DNA from: CAYNFR01 sp964396595
Lineage (GTDB): Bacteria; Bacteroidota; Bacteroidia; Chitinophagales; Saprospiraceae
Assembly (NCBI GenBank): GCA_964396595.1
Contig: CAYNFR010000028.1
Span: forward strand, 1 to 42,627
Length of the DNA stretch: 42,627 bases
Direction: 5' to 3'
Numbering within the stretch: position 1 is the stretch's first letter; the number at the start of each line of letters is the position of its first letter. The notes beneath the pieces were generated by a model. That model made no database searches. It was not told the DNA's origin and saw only the letters and a program-made list of their open reading frames with translations. A program made the translations under genes and the position numbers. Shown here in pieces: positions 17,469 through 26,024 of the stretch.

Positions 17469-18635
17469 ATGAAAGAAATTATCTTATTTGATGGTGAAGG
17501 GGCCGCACACTTACTCCCGCTGACGTACACTAGGGCAGTGGCCGATATGCGTGTTGGTATGACGACGATTCGTGAGAAGTGGAGGTATATTACGCAAGCG
17601 CAAAATTGGCTGCTCTCACCACAGCAGATTCAATCGCTTCATGCGCTTATTCCTGATAAAAAGGAAGAATATTGGTATATCTATGGAGGCGCCTTACCTA
17701 ATGTAGAATTATGGCGTTCTATTCAGTCTTTGTCATTTGGAACTTCATTGTGGAAGGAGGACATGTTGATAGGATTTAAATTAACGGAGAGAATTGCGCA
17801 CGAGCAAATTGAAGAGATTGTGGCAGGCATGAAGAATGCCAAGATAAATGCAGAAGCTGATGTTATAATCTACCCTGAGGACATCTTGAGTGTGCAGGAA
17901 AATTATGTCAAAAGCGATTTTAAAAGACTGACTCAATCTCGACAGACGAATAAAGTTGATTTGAGCAGTTATGTAAGGGGCACTGAATTGTTCGTCGATG
18001 ATAATTGTAAAGTACATAATGCTGTTCTCAATACAGAAGATGGCCCCATTTATGTAGATCGGGACTGCCATATCATGGAGGGTGCGGTTATCCATGGACC
18101 AGCCTATATCGGGCGTGGCAGTTTAATACAGATTGGTGCTAAGATTTATGGAAATACAGTAATCGGGCCTTATTGTCGCGTTGGCGGTGAAGTAAAGCGA
18201 AGTTGTATCATGGGTTATACCAATAAGGCTCATGAAGGGTTTTTGGGTGATTCATTAATAGGAGAGTGGTGTAATTTTGGTGCAGACACCAATTGTTCCA
18301 ATATGAAAAATACACGTGGCAATGTCACATGGTACGACATTGATAAGCAAGTGTATCGAAAAACGAACAAACAATTTTTAGGACTGTTAATGGGTGATTT
18401 TTCAGTGTGTGCTATCAATACAGCATTTAATACCGGTACTGTAGTAGGTATAGGGTGTAATATTTATGGCGGAGATCCTGAAAGATACCAGCCTTCATTT
18501 AGCTGGGGAATTAATGGAGAGCGCTATCAACTGGAGAAAATAATCGAAGTAATAAAGCTTACTATGTCCAGAAGGGAAGTGAAAATGACAGATGAATTTG
18601 AATCTTTATTAAGACATATTCATGCGGCATATTAA
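17469..18635 (+). CDS. GlmU-family sugar nucleotidyltransferase/acyltransferase
   Basis: A 388-residue cytoplasmic protein of the Bacteroidota GlmU-like family (alternate bacterial GlmU). The N-terminus ILFDGEGAAHLLPLTYTRAVADMRVGMTTIREKW (split here as ~5-24 and ~25-38) is diagnostic. The C-terminal half (~190-330) is a left-handed beta-helix built from hexapeptide repeats (IYVDRDCHIMEGAVIHGP, YIGRGSLIQIGAKIYGNTVIG and on), the acyltransferase fold. The family is thought to make UDP-N-acetylglucosamine or a similar activated sugar for cell wall or surface polymers. The N-terminal pyrophosphorylase domain is shorter and diverged compared with E. coli GlmU. Its last 14 bases overlap the following methyltransferase gene. 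Start ATG 17469. Confidence 0.88.
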   Translation: MKEIILFDGEGAAHLLPLTYTRAVADMRVGMTTIREKWRYITQAQNWLLSPQQIQSLHALIPDKKEEYWYIYGGALPNVELWRSIQSLSFGTSLWKEDMLIGFKLTERIAHEQIEEIVAGMKNAKINAEADVIIYPEDILSVQENYVKSDFKRLTQSRQTNKVDLSSYVRGTELFVDDNCKVHNAVLNTEDGPIYVDRDCHIMEGAVIHGPAYIGRGSLIQIGAKIYGNTVIGPYCRVGGEVKRSCIMGYTNKAHEGFLGDSLIGEWCNFGADTNCSNMKNTRGNVTWYDIDKQVYRKTNKQFLGLLMGDFSVCAINTAFNTGTVVGIGCNIYGGDPERYQPSFSWGINGERYQLEKIIEVIKLTMSRREVKMTDEFESLLRHIHAAY

Positions 18636-19320
18636 ATCCATCGCTTCTTGGCAAAAGGCAGCCAGCTATCTTTATGATGTATTGATCGAAAGGACAGGGT
18701 CAGAAATTAATCCTGAACTGTATTTGTTTTTATCGCGAGGCAAGTTCAAGCTATGTACGGACAAGGCCGTCTATTCTTATGAGGATCGTTATGATAATTT
18801 TCGAATATTGTTTGACAAGCACTGGAGACCGGATAACATAAAAGGTCGAGATGTGCTGATTCTTGGGCTGGGACTGGGTAGTATTCCTATCCTAATTGAA
18901 AAAACTTTTCCAGACGAGCTTTGGTATTTCACAGCGATTGAAGTTGACGAGGAGATCATCAGATTAGCTGAAGACTATGTATTACATATGGTCAATGGTC
19001 CATTGGATATATATTCTGCGGATGCGGAGGTATATATCAGAACATCGGCTGCTACTTATGACTTGATATGTATGGATGTGTTTATCAATGACGCCATACC
19101 AGATGAATTTCTTCTAGAGGATTTTTTGTGGGATTGTCATGATACGCTCAATGATGAAGGAATGATCATCTTCAATACCCTTGCCTATTCAAGCGAAGAT
19201 AGACGAAGATCACAAGCTTTCTATGATGGTGTTTTCAAAAAGGTTTTCAGTACGGGAAGATTAGTTCACTGCCACCATAATTATATGCTCCTAGGGATCA
19301 AGTTCTCAGAGAAGATGTAG
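18622..19320 (+). CDS. Spermidine synthase-like methyltransferase
   Basis: A 232-residue protein with a Rossmann-type SAM-binding fold. The glycine-rich LILGLGLGSIPILIE (~76-90) is motif I and is followed by FTAIEVDEEIIRLAEDYV (~101-118), where the acidic residue would bind the ribose. YDLICMDVFINDAIPDEFL (~146-164) is the region that carries the catalytic Asp in spermidine synthases. It resembles spermidine synthase-like proteins but is short and lacks a clear polyamine-specific signature, so it may methylate another substrate. It overlaps the GlmU-family gene by 14 bases, which suggests coupled translation and perhaps a shared pathway. An unknown exported protein gene follows after 24 bases. 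Confidence 0.75.
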   Translation: MRHIKSIASWQKAASYLYDVLIERTGSEINPELYLFLSRGKFKLCTDKAVYSYEDRYDNFRILFDKHWRPDNIKGRDVLILGLGLGSIPILIEKTFPDELWYFTAIEVDEEIIRLAEDYVLHMVNGPLDIYSADAEVYIRTSAATYDLICMDVFINDAIPDEFLLEDFLWDCHDTLNDEGMIIFNTLAYSSEDRRRSQAFYDGVFKKVFSTGRLVHCHHNYMLLGIKFSEKM

Positions 19321-19344
19321 TTTTATAAGATAATAAGATATCAA

Positions 19345-20295
19345 ATGAAACACCCCACTTTAGGCATTGTCTTAGCATTATTGTTGATCGGGCTCTTCGA
19401 ACTCAATGCAAACGCTCAATTAATATCACTGGAATCGAATTTTAAAATTTCTGATTTACGAAAGTACGAGATTGTCAGAATTTTTAATGAGTTAGAAAAT
19501 GGGGTGGTGATTAATTCACGTGAAAGATTGAATCAAGTTACTATACGAGTCGCTGACTACGAAGATGGGATATACTTGCTAGAGTGTATTTTTCATGGAT
19601 TTAACCTTGATATAGATGAACTTTCAGCATTGGGGTCTGAGAGAACTACTATTGACATCGATCTCAAGGTAGAAATTGACATGTCTGAAAAAGGTGAGGT
19701 TTATGGTATCAGAAACTGGGAATATGTCAGCAAGGTCGTTTACGAGAAGGTTGACGATTTGATTTATTTCTTGAGAGAAGAATCTCCGTCAACACCGGAT
19801 TATGTATCTATGGTAGATTTGCTCGAACAGTTCAAAGAGACACCTGAAGAGTTTGTTTACTTTTTATTTGCTGGGGATCTCTCAATGATCTTTTCTCCGT
19901 TGGGATACACGTTTGAGAGTAGGGATACTTTACCTTATCAAGGCATTATGGAGAATGTACTTGTAGGCACCCCGATAAGATCAGACGGCTATGTACTAAT
20001 CGATTCTCTCGATTATGAGACGGGCTTCTTTCGTTTTATAGATTATGAAGAAATTAAGCAAGAGGACAAGGAAGAGTTAGTAAGACTCTTAATAGACGAA
20101 TTTCAACTCGGAAGTAATTTTCAGTCAGTGATGTCAAGTATGACTATCGATATAAGGAATATCTCGCACCATACTTTTGATTATTATACGGGTTGGCCTT
20201 TAAGTTTTGTGGCAGAGAGAATGGAGAACATTGGGACATTGATTGATTCACGTGGGAGGCATCAGATCTTGCGAGTTATTAGGAAAACAGAATAA
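19345..20295 (+). CDS. Unknown exported acidic protein
   Basis: A 316-residue protein I do not recognise. A clear signal peptide covers residues 1-24 (hydrophobic core LGIVLALLLIGLFEL, ending ANA before Q25). The mature protein is strongly acidic, with many Asp and Glu, and contains no cysteine pairs or catalytic motifs I can identify. Two notable stretches are EETGFF/RFIDYEEIKQEDKEELVRLLIDEF (within ~225-260), which looks helical, and SMTIDIRNISHHTFDYYTGWPL (~270-292). It lies 24 bases after the methyltransferase gene and probably shares its transcript. It may be periplasmic or secreted. Confidence 0.7.
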   Translation: MKHPTLGIVLALLLIGLFELNANAQLISLESNFKISDLRKYEIVRIFNELENGVVINSRERLNQVTIRVADYEDGIYLLECIFHGFNLDIDELSALGSERTTIDIDLKVEIDMSEKGEVYGIRNWEYVSKVVYEKVDDLIYFLREESPSTPDYVSMVDLLEQFKETPEEFVYFLFAGDLSMIFSPLGYTFESRDTLPYQGIMENVLVGTPIRSDGYVLIDSLDYETGFFRFIDYEEIKQEDKEELVRLLIDEFQLGSNFQSVMSSMTIDIRNISHHTFDYYTGWPLSFVAERMENIGTLIDSRGRHQILRVIRKTE

Positions 20296-20725
20296 TCTCG
20301 CAGCTTGATCTTGTCTATAAATTGATTTCTATGCGTAGTTTTTGTTGTAAGATGCTGTTATTTTTCTTTGAGGAACTTCAGATAAACACTTTGGGCAAGT
20401 TGTTTTTTTACTCAAATCCTAATATACTTATAATCAATCAATATGGTGAGATTATAAGCTCTTTTGATTACAGAAACTTTAGTGAGTTGTTATTTTGGGT
20501 TGAGCCAATGAAGTTTACAAATAGCTGGAACTTGGGCAATTAGCATCGGCTGATTAAGAATGACTTACTTTTTCTATTAAATTGGTATTTATTGGCTTAT
20601 ACCTGTAAGCGCTTTAGGAAACAATTACGCTTTCAATATCATATAGCACAATAGCTTCAGGTGTTAAATACCTTATTATTAAGGGTTTTAATTAATCATA
20701 TTTGCACCCATCTGAATCCACTTTA
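20296..20725. other. 430-base gap without a convincing gene
   Basis: This AT-rich gap holds only a weak open frame from TTG 20322 or ATG 20331 to 20543 (at most 73 codons). The predicted peptide has a rather random composition, rich in Phe, and no recognisable family, so I do not call it a gene. Near the right end, CATATTTG at 20697-20704 is one mismatch from the TAnnTTTG promoter box and could drive the downstream gene. A short 5-base inverted repeat (AAGCG/CGCTT) lies around 20612-20633. No RNA gene or repeat element is visible. Confidence 0.4.
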
Positions 20726-21766
20726 ATGAGAAGAACATGGTACATAGTTCTATTGGTGTTAGCCCTGCTGGGCTTATTTGTATCTATTTTCATTTTTATC
20801 AATCAAGAGAAGCTAATTGACAGGTTTATTGAGCGGCAAGGACAGGCGATATTATTCGATTATGATGTGCTGCTTCCCCGACAAGGCATGAGTCTGATTA
20901 CAGTAGGAACAGCTTCACCTCTCCCCAGTGGGCGTGCTCAGAGCTGTTATGCTGTCTTTGTCAATGGCCGCTTTTTATTATTTGATGTAGGCGCCGGTAG
21001 CGCAAAAAAGCTGGAGGAATTACGATTGCCGTTGGATAGTTTAGATGGGATATTTATCTCTCAATGGCAGACAGATCACTATATTGATTTGCCGGCAGTT
21101 ATCCAGCAATCGTGGTTGCTGGGCAGACAGCGGAAATTGGACATTTACGGACCGGAGCCAATACAGCGTGTATTGACCGGGATGAATGCATTTTTAGCAC
21201 CCGCTGTTTCGCATCGCGAAAATGTATATGGTAAATCTATATTTGATGCGGAGCATGCTCAACCCATCATTCATAATGTGTTGTTTAACCGTGACGGTTC
21301 AGGGATAGTATATGATCGTGAAGGAGTGAGGGTAGTCGCTTTTAAAGTGAAGCAGAATGATGACTACAGCTTTTTAGCTTACAAGATAAGTTATAATAAT
21401 CGGCATATAGTCATTGCCGGGGAGGCCAGTCCTTCAGAAATGTTCGTGGATATGATACGCGACGTAGATTTATTGGCTATCGAAACCATACAGGCTGATT
21501 TTGTCGAAAGAGCGCGAAAATATCAGCATAGTAAGGGGAATACACGCGCCGCAGATATTTTAACTGTTTATGCACAGAATCATTTGAGCACCATACAAGT
21601 AGCCCAATTAGCGCATGATGCAGATGTAAAAAAGTTACTACTGAGTCATTTAGCGCCTCCACCAGAAAACCCCATCAGTCGGAGACTTTTTAGAATAGGG
21701 ATGAAGGATATTTATGCAGGACCTATAGAACTTGCTCAGGATGGGGATGTTATATTGATACCTTGA
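20726..21766 (+). CDS. Membrane-anchored MBL-fold protein with degenerate metal site
   Basis: A 346-residue protein with an N-terminal hydrophobic anchor (~4-26) and a metallo-beta-lactamase fold resembling the RNase Z/arylsulfatase-like branch (VGTASPLPSGRAQSCYAVFV, then FLLFDVGAGSAKKLEEL). The normal HxHxDH metal motif reads QWQTDH here (residues 113-118, bases 21062-21079): both first histidines are Gln, while Asp117 and His118 remain. The usual GDT near the third ligand reads GEA (VIAGEASPS), although the C-terminal SHLAP His is kept. It may therefore be inactive or use a changed site. The start at ATG 20726 is preferred over a TTG at 20702, since it begins the membrane anchor. A TAnnTTTG-like box overlaps the upstream TTG, which also argues against that start. 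Confidence 0.78.
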   Translation: MRRTWYIVLLVLALLGLFVSIFIFINQEKLIDRFIERQGQAILFDYDVLLPRQGMSLITVGTASPLPSGRAQSCYAVFVNGRFLLFDVGAGSAKKLEELRLPLDSLDGIFISQWQTDHYIDLPAVIQQSWLLGRQRKLDIYGPEPIQRVLTGMNAFLAPAVSHRENVYGKSIFDAEHAQPIIHNVLFNRDGSGIVYDREGVRVVAFKVKQNDDYSFLAYKISYNNRHIVIAGEASPSEMFVDMIRDVDLLAIETIQADFVERARKYQHSKGNTRAADILTVYAQNHLSTIQVAQLAHDADVKKLLLSHLAPPPENPISRRLFRIGMKDIYAGPIELAQDGDVILIP

Positions 21767-21973
21767 ATAATCGGAAGTCGAGAAGATAATTTCGAAAATG
21801 GATTAGTGAAACTTGTAAAGAAATGCAATTTTCGTTGATCGGATTATGCCATTTCAGCTGACTACATTGAAAGACAGCTAATAAATACCATATTCGGATA
21901 GCCTTCTAAGATTATCGACATTTTACTAGATTTTATCTGATTTTTAAGCGCAGCGACTATTTCGGATGGAGAT

Positions 21974-21985
21974 TTGATGCATCAA
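21974..21985. promoter_or_regulatory. 12-base perfect palindrome
   Basis: TTGATGCATCAA is a perfect palindrome lying 20 bases before the ATG of the candidate small membrane peptide. It could be an operator or a chance palindrome; no second copy was noticed. Confidence 0.25.
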
Positions 21986-22005
21986 TCACGTAAAATTTTC
22001 GAATC

Positions 22006-22104
22006 ATGAAAACAACTTTCGATCACGCTGTAAGAGGACTATTATTGGCTACAACGTTAATTTGTTACTTGGGTATCTTGGTAGGACACCTTCTTAATGC
22101 TTAA
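22006..22104 (+). CDS. Candidate 32-residue membrane peptide
   Basis: A short open frame from ATG 22006 to TAA 22102-22104 encodes MKTTFDHAVRGLLLATTLI followed by CYLGILVGHLLNA. It has a charged N-terminus, one hydrophobic helix of about 20 residues and a short polar tail, the form of a single-pass small membrane protein. It ends 2 bases before the stop of the convergent aminotransferase gene. No family is recognised. It could be a real small protein, but an open frame this short also arises by chance. Confidence 0.35.
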   Translation: MKTTFDHAVRGLLLATTLICYLGILVGHLLNA

Positions 22105-22106
22105 CA

Positions 22107-23369
22107 TTAGGCACGTGCCAATGCGCGTATGGCATCGACAAAAACATCTATCTCCTCTGCTGAAGTATAGATATTCGGGGTGATGCGACATCCTTGAACA
22201 CCATGACCATCAATAGCTACTGTATAAATATTGTAGTCGCCCATAAGGCGGCGAGCAAGCTCTGCGGGTTTCATATTGACAAGGCCAATGTTTCCTATAC
22301 CCGCATGTCTTGAAGGATCAGCAGGCGTGTTAATAATCACATTGGGTTCAGCGCGCAAGGGTTCTGACCATCTGTGTTGCAACCAACGCAGCCGGGCTTC
22401 TTTGCGCGCGAGGCTCAGTTTATCAAGGTAGTCGATGGCATTGTTGATGCTCAGATCTGTATGACAGGGGTGTGTGCCGGTATGATTGAGCTTTTTAATA
22501 TCGTCATCGGCGTGACCCCAGGATGCGAACATAGGAGATATGAATCTGGAATAGCCTTCTCGCACGTATAACAGTCCCGCACCGAGGGGAGTGCTTAACC
22601 ATTTATGAAGGCTACTACCATAGTAGTCACAATCGAGTTCTTTAATGTCAAAGTTAAAGTGTCCTACAGCATGCGCACCGTCCACCATAACTTGTACACC
22701 TCGGGCGTGAGCCATGTCACATATTTTTTGGATGGGAAGTATGTGTCCGGTAATATTAATGATATGACATACCATCAGAAGCTTGGTGCGATTAGTGATC
22801 GCAGCTGCGTATGCATCTACAACTTCTTGATCATCTAGTGGATGCAAAGGTACATCGATTATTTTATTCACGATGCCATGACGTTGCTCCATCATGGCAA
22901 ACATATTTTTCATTGAGCCATAATCTTGATCTGCATAGACGGCTTCATCGCCTGCTTGCCATCCGAATCCACCTATGATGGTGTCGAGGGATTCTGTCGT
23001 GTTGCGCGTGATAATCACTTCATGCGGTTCTGCGCCTATCAGTTTGGCTAATCTGGCCGCTGCTTTATCTTTTTCGTCCCATTGATAGTTGCGCATGTAA
23101 TACGCTCCATGATAATTGACTTCTTTGATATTTTCGATGAATGCGTCAAGCGTTGCCTGTGGTATGAAGCAGTAATAACCGTTCTCAAGATTGATATAAT
23201 CCGGTTTGAGATGATACCCTTGTCTGATCGAAGTCCAAAATTCTTCCACCTCGGCCAATTCCTCAGGATTGAGATGATTGTAAGGTGTGAGTAGATCTTC
23301 CAATTTGTTAATACCAAGTGGTAATAAGCTTGCGCCCAATACAGTCTTTAAAAATGTTCTTTTTTCCAT
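22107..23369 (-). CDS. Exported class V aminotransferase-like PLP enzyme
   Basis: A 420-residue fold-type I PLP enzyme of the class V aminotransferase family, close to isopenicillin-N epimerase-like/cysteine-desulfurase-like members. The N-terminus (MEKRTFLKTVLGASLLPLG) looks like a Tat-type signal with KR in place of RR. The PLP site shows VMVDGAHAVGH (D230 and H233) and the Schiff-base lysine K256 in SSLHKWLSTPLGAGLLY. ITRNTTESLDTII (~120-132) binds the cofactor phosphate. The frame is open to 23486, but ATG 23369 is preferred because it creates the signal. It lies 8 bases after the DUF1080 gene and forms an operon with it. The substrate is unknown; export would place a PLP enzyme in the periplasm. 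Confidence 0.82.
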   Translation of the reverse strand: MEKRTFLKTVLGASLLPLGINKLEDLLTPYNHLNPEELAEVEEFWTSIRQGYHLKPDYINLENGYYCFIPQATLDAFIENIKEVNYHGAYYMRNYQWDEKDKAAARLAKLIGAEPHEVIITRNTTESLDTIIGGFGWQAGDEAVYADQDYGSMKNMFAMMEQRHGIVNKIIDVPLHPLDDQEVVDAYAAAITNRTKLLMVCHIINITGHILPIQKICDMAHARGVQVMVDGAHAVGHFNFDIKELDCDYYGSSLHKWLSTPLGAGLLYVREGYSRFISPMFASWGHADDDIKKLNHTGTHPCHTDLSINNAIDYLDKLSLARKEARLRWLQHRWSEPLRAEPNVIINTPADPSRHAGIGNIGLVNMKPAELARRLMGDYNIYTVAIDGHGVQGCRITPNIYTSAEEIDVFVDAIRALARA

Positions 23370-23377
23370 GGAGGGGT

Positions 23378-24646
23378 TTAAAATTGACGAATTTTTACGT
23401 TTTTGATATTTAACTCTCCATTGGCTACTTGGAAAGCTATGGGTTGCAGTTTGCTTGCTTTCAAGTCCTTCAAGCCAATATTCCATACTGCCTTGGTCAA
23501 GGCGTCAAGGGCTTGGTCTTCAAGAGAATAACGCAAAGCAAGCTCACTGCTTATCCAATGCTCTACGATTCCATTTCGTCTGGTAATTCGGCCTTGATTC
23601 CAGATATCCTTTCCTTTGAATTGTTTTGGTCTACCGGGTGTGGTGATATTGTCTCCGGCGATCAGCCCTGCTAAAGCGGCTGTTGTGTTTTGCAGATACA
23701 CTCCTCGAGCTTCTGCGGTCATGGACTGATCTTCATTGAGTTGATAAGCGAGTACGAAGTTTTCATGAGAAGCGTAAACCAATAAGCCTTCTGTACCTTG
23801 TGAAAGCTTAAATTCAAAACTAAGGTCAAAATCTCCGTAAGTGTGAATAGAAGTAATCGATTGCCCTGTAGTCAATGGATATTCTTTATTTTCATTGGGC
23901 GAAGCCCCAATAAAATCAACCATCTTCCACCCGCGTGCGGCCTCCCATGGAGTGATAGAGTGATTTAAAAAACTTAGCTCTTCCACAGCGGGGTCAGGGG
24001 GCAGGCGATATTTATCCACCTCGCTCGTTAAGATATTAAGATTGCGCCAATAAACCCTTTGGCCGACATCCTCGGGTCTGTTGATGCCATGGACCTGTAG
24101 TGCAATAATGCCATCTGGCGACATGTCGTCCACCATACGGGCACACATAACACCATTGATGTAGGTGCGTATTTCATTTCCTAGACATTCTATTCTGACC
24201 TTGTTCCATGTTCCTACTCTGAATGCATCATAAGCTTTTGTATTACGACTGAGCGGATATAGCCACAATCGGCGAGCTTCATCATAAATGCCCCCGCTAA
24301 AGCGGCGCATGGTGGGCTCTATTTCGCATTGATATCCATAAACTCTGTCATCAGAAATTCTTATATCAGAGCGAAATTGAATGCCACTATTCATATGATG
24401 AGTAAGCATCACATCGGTTTCGAGAATAAAATCCCCATATTTTTCCACTGTGCACAAGAAGCTATTCATCGGGGAGGGGACTGTGGTGCCTCTGATCATG
24501 CCGTCAACCACCTCAAATAATCCGGGACCACCATGTTGCTTCCATCCATCAAGGTTGTGGCCATTGAATAAGGGCTTCCATTCTTGCCCCATTACATAGT
24601 GAAAACTTAGGTTCATTGATAGCAGAAGGAGTAGCAGTTTCTTCAT
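23378..24646 (-). CDS. DUF1080 (3-keto-disaccharide hydrolase-like) exported protein
   Basis: A 422-residue exported protein. Signal peptide at residues 1-20 (MKKLLLLLLSMNLSFHYVMG). Residues ~20-210 are a DUF1080 concanavalin-like domain, with WKPLFNGHNLDGWK at the start and GDFILETDVMLTHHMNSGIQFRSDIR in the middle. Residues ~235-422 look like a second, more diverged copy (IHTYGDFDLSFEFKLSQGTEGLLVYASHENF), so the protein is a tandem repeat of the fold. The family includes 3-keto-glycoside hydrolases and carbohydrate-binding proteins. The frame is open to 24769, but ATG 24646 gives the signal peptide and is preferred. It is the first gene of an operon with the aminotransferase gene; together they may act on an amino- or keto-sugar, which is speculative. 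Confidence 0.85.
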   Translation of the reverse strand: MKKLLLLLLSMNLSFHYVMGQEWKPLFNGHNLDGWKQHGGPGLFEVVDGMIRGTTVPSPMNSFLCTVEKYGDFILETDVMLTHHMNSGIQFRSDIRISDDRVYGYQCEIEPTMRRFSGGIYDEARRLWLYPLSRNTKAYDAFRVGTWNKVRIECLGNEIRTYINGVMCARMVDDMSPDGIIALQVHGINRPEDVGQRVYWRNLNILTSEVDKYRLPPDPAVEELSFLNHSITPWEAARGWKMVDFIGASPNENKEYPLTTGQSITSIHTYGDFDLSFEFKLSQGTEGLLVYASHENFVLAYQLNEDQSMTAEARGVYLQNTTAALAGLIAGDNITTPGRPKQFKGKDIWNQGRITRRNGIVEHWISSELALRYSLEDQALDALTKAVWNIGLKDLKASKLQPIAFQVANGELNIKNVKIRQF

Positions 24647-24882
24647 GCGGCTCTTTTTTATTGATTCAGTTAATGTATGAAGAAATATTAGAATAGTGGG
24701 TAGAAGATGAATGTTTTTTATGAAATAGGACTGTAATCGTGCTGTGAGCTCTCGGTTTAAGCAATTCATTGAGAGGATTATACCGTTCGAGATGAAATAC
24801 TAGCTTTGATCCTCAGAATAAGTAATATTTGAGGGGTGCGTTACTAAAAAGGAAATTTATTAAAAGTGGATAGGTTGATCCT

Positions 24883-25998
24883 ATGAATTTTATCAAGCAG
24901 TTATTTAGATTTCGATGTTATCAAGAAGAGCTTGGATTCGATGACAAGTGGGTGATGATCATCGGAGTACCGTTACTATCATTGTTGATACCGGTTATCA
25001 TTCACAATATTGAGCTGCGCCATTACCCGTCTGTTATGCATCTTGAGTTTTTTCAAGGTTTGATGTATGTGGGTGTTTTCTGGTTTTACAATCGTCGATT
25101 GCTGATATACCTTCGAAGGAGATATACCTTTGATCAGACGCTCGATCGCGTGTTGATACAGCTAGGCGTGCTTATTATTAGTTTGCCGGTAGTTGTTTAT
25201 TTATGCGGTAGCACGGTGGATTTTGTTTTTGACTACTTTGGCATCATTCACCCTTATAAAGAGCGTATTACTCAGTCGAAGCTTTTGACATTCTTTGTAT
25301 GTTTCGCTGTATTAGCCTCTTACGAGGCCATTTATTTCTTCGTAAAATTTAAGCAGTCGATACTTGAAAAAGAAAGAATTGAGCGTGATCATATACAGAT
25401 GCAGCTTGACAATCTCAGGAGTCAGATTAACCCCCATTTTCTTTTTAATAGCTTGACAACTTTGATGACATTGATACCGAAAGATAGCAATCGTGCCATG
25501 CACTACCTTGATTTACTCTCGAGGTTTTATCGGCATGTCGTGAGTAATCAGAATGACAAAACGGTGTCTGTAGAGGAGGAGTTGAGAATAGCAGAATTGT
25601 ACGCAGAATTATTGAATGAAAGATTTAGGGATGCCCTTACGATTAAGTTCAATGTATCGCCCCATCTCCACAAGGATATTATTCCACTCTCCATCCAGCT
25701 GTTGATCGAAAATGCAGTGAAGCACAATATAGTATCTCGCAAAACACCTCTTCAAATCACTATTGAGTCTATAGATGATGCGTCCGTACGAGTATCTAAT
25801 CCTATCCAGCAGCGGATGGAGCCGGTAGAGAGTACAGGTACTGGGCTAAGTAATATCAAGGAACGTTATTCTTTTTTCTCTGATCGACCTGTATTGATCA
25901 ATAGAGAGGATAATATTTTTTCGGTGGAATTACCTCTCTTAAGTAAACAGCCACTAACTAAAATACACACTGTGGAATCGACAGTTAATGATGTGTGA
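24883..25998 (+). CDS. LytS-type sensor histidine kinase
   Basis: A 371-residue membrane histidine kinase of the LytS/YehU type (His_kinase family PF06580). Four hydrophobic segments occupy about residues 24-155. A short coiled linker (~158-178) leads to the phosphoacceptor motif QINPHFLFNSLTTL with H185. The ATP-binding domain has the N-box LLIENAVKHN (~265-274) and the GTGLSNIKERY glycine box (~319-329). The sensor has no separate extracellular domain, so it may sense a membrane-embedded cue. A possible promoter is TTTG (24805-24808) with AATATTTG (24824-24831), spaced by 15 bases. Its natural partner is probably the LytTR regulator at 26975, which is separated from it by a reductase gene and a MITE-like stretch. 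Confidence 0.9.
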   Translation: MNFIKQLFRFRCYQEELGFDDKWVMIIGVPLLSLLIPVIIHNIELRHYPSVMHLEFFQGLMYVGVFWFYNRRLLIYLRRRYTFDQTLDRVLIQLGVLIISLPVVVYLCGSTVDFVFDYFGIIHPYKERITQSKLLTFFVCFAVLASYEAIYFFVKFKQSILEKERIERDHIQMQLDNLRSQINPHFLFNSLTTLMTLIPKDSNRAMHYLDLLSRFYRHVVSNQNDKTVSVEEELRIAELYAELLNERFRDALTIKFNVSPHLHKDIIPLSIQLLIENAVKHNIVSRKTPLQITIESIDDASVRVSNPIQQRMEPVESTGTGLSNIKERYSFFSDRPVLINREDNIFSVELPLLSKQPLTKIHTVESTVNDV

Positions 25999-26024
25999 TT
26001 TATCATATCAAAGCGGATTAAGAA

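Noticed and set aside
20322..20543. A 73-codon open frame starting with TTG.
   Set aside because: Odd composition, no family resemblance, weak start, in an AT-rich gap. Described under the intergenic entry only.
23370..23486. A 39-residue extension of the aminotransferase overlapping the DUF1080 gene.
   Set aside because: The extension overlaps DUF1080 and would bury the signal peptide; ATG 23369 follows the DUF1080 stop cleanly.
23882..23920. Hairpin-like ATTGGGC...GCCCCAAT sequence similar to the terminator at 5282.
   Set aside because: It lies inside the DUF1080 coding region and is an imperfect match, so it is probably chance.
24647..24769. A 41-residue extension of the DUF1080 protein.
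   Set aside because: The signal peptide begins at ATG 24646.
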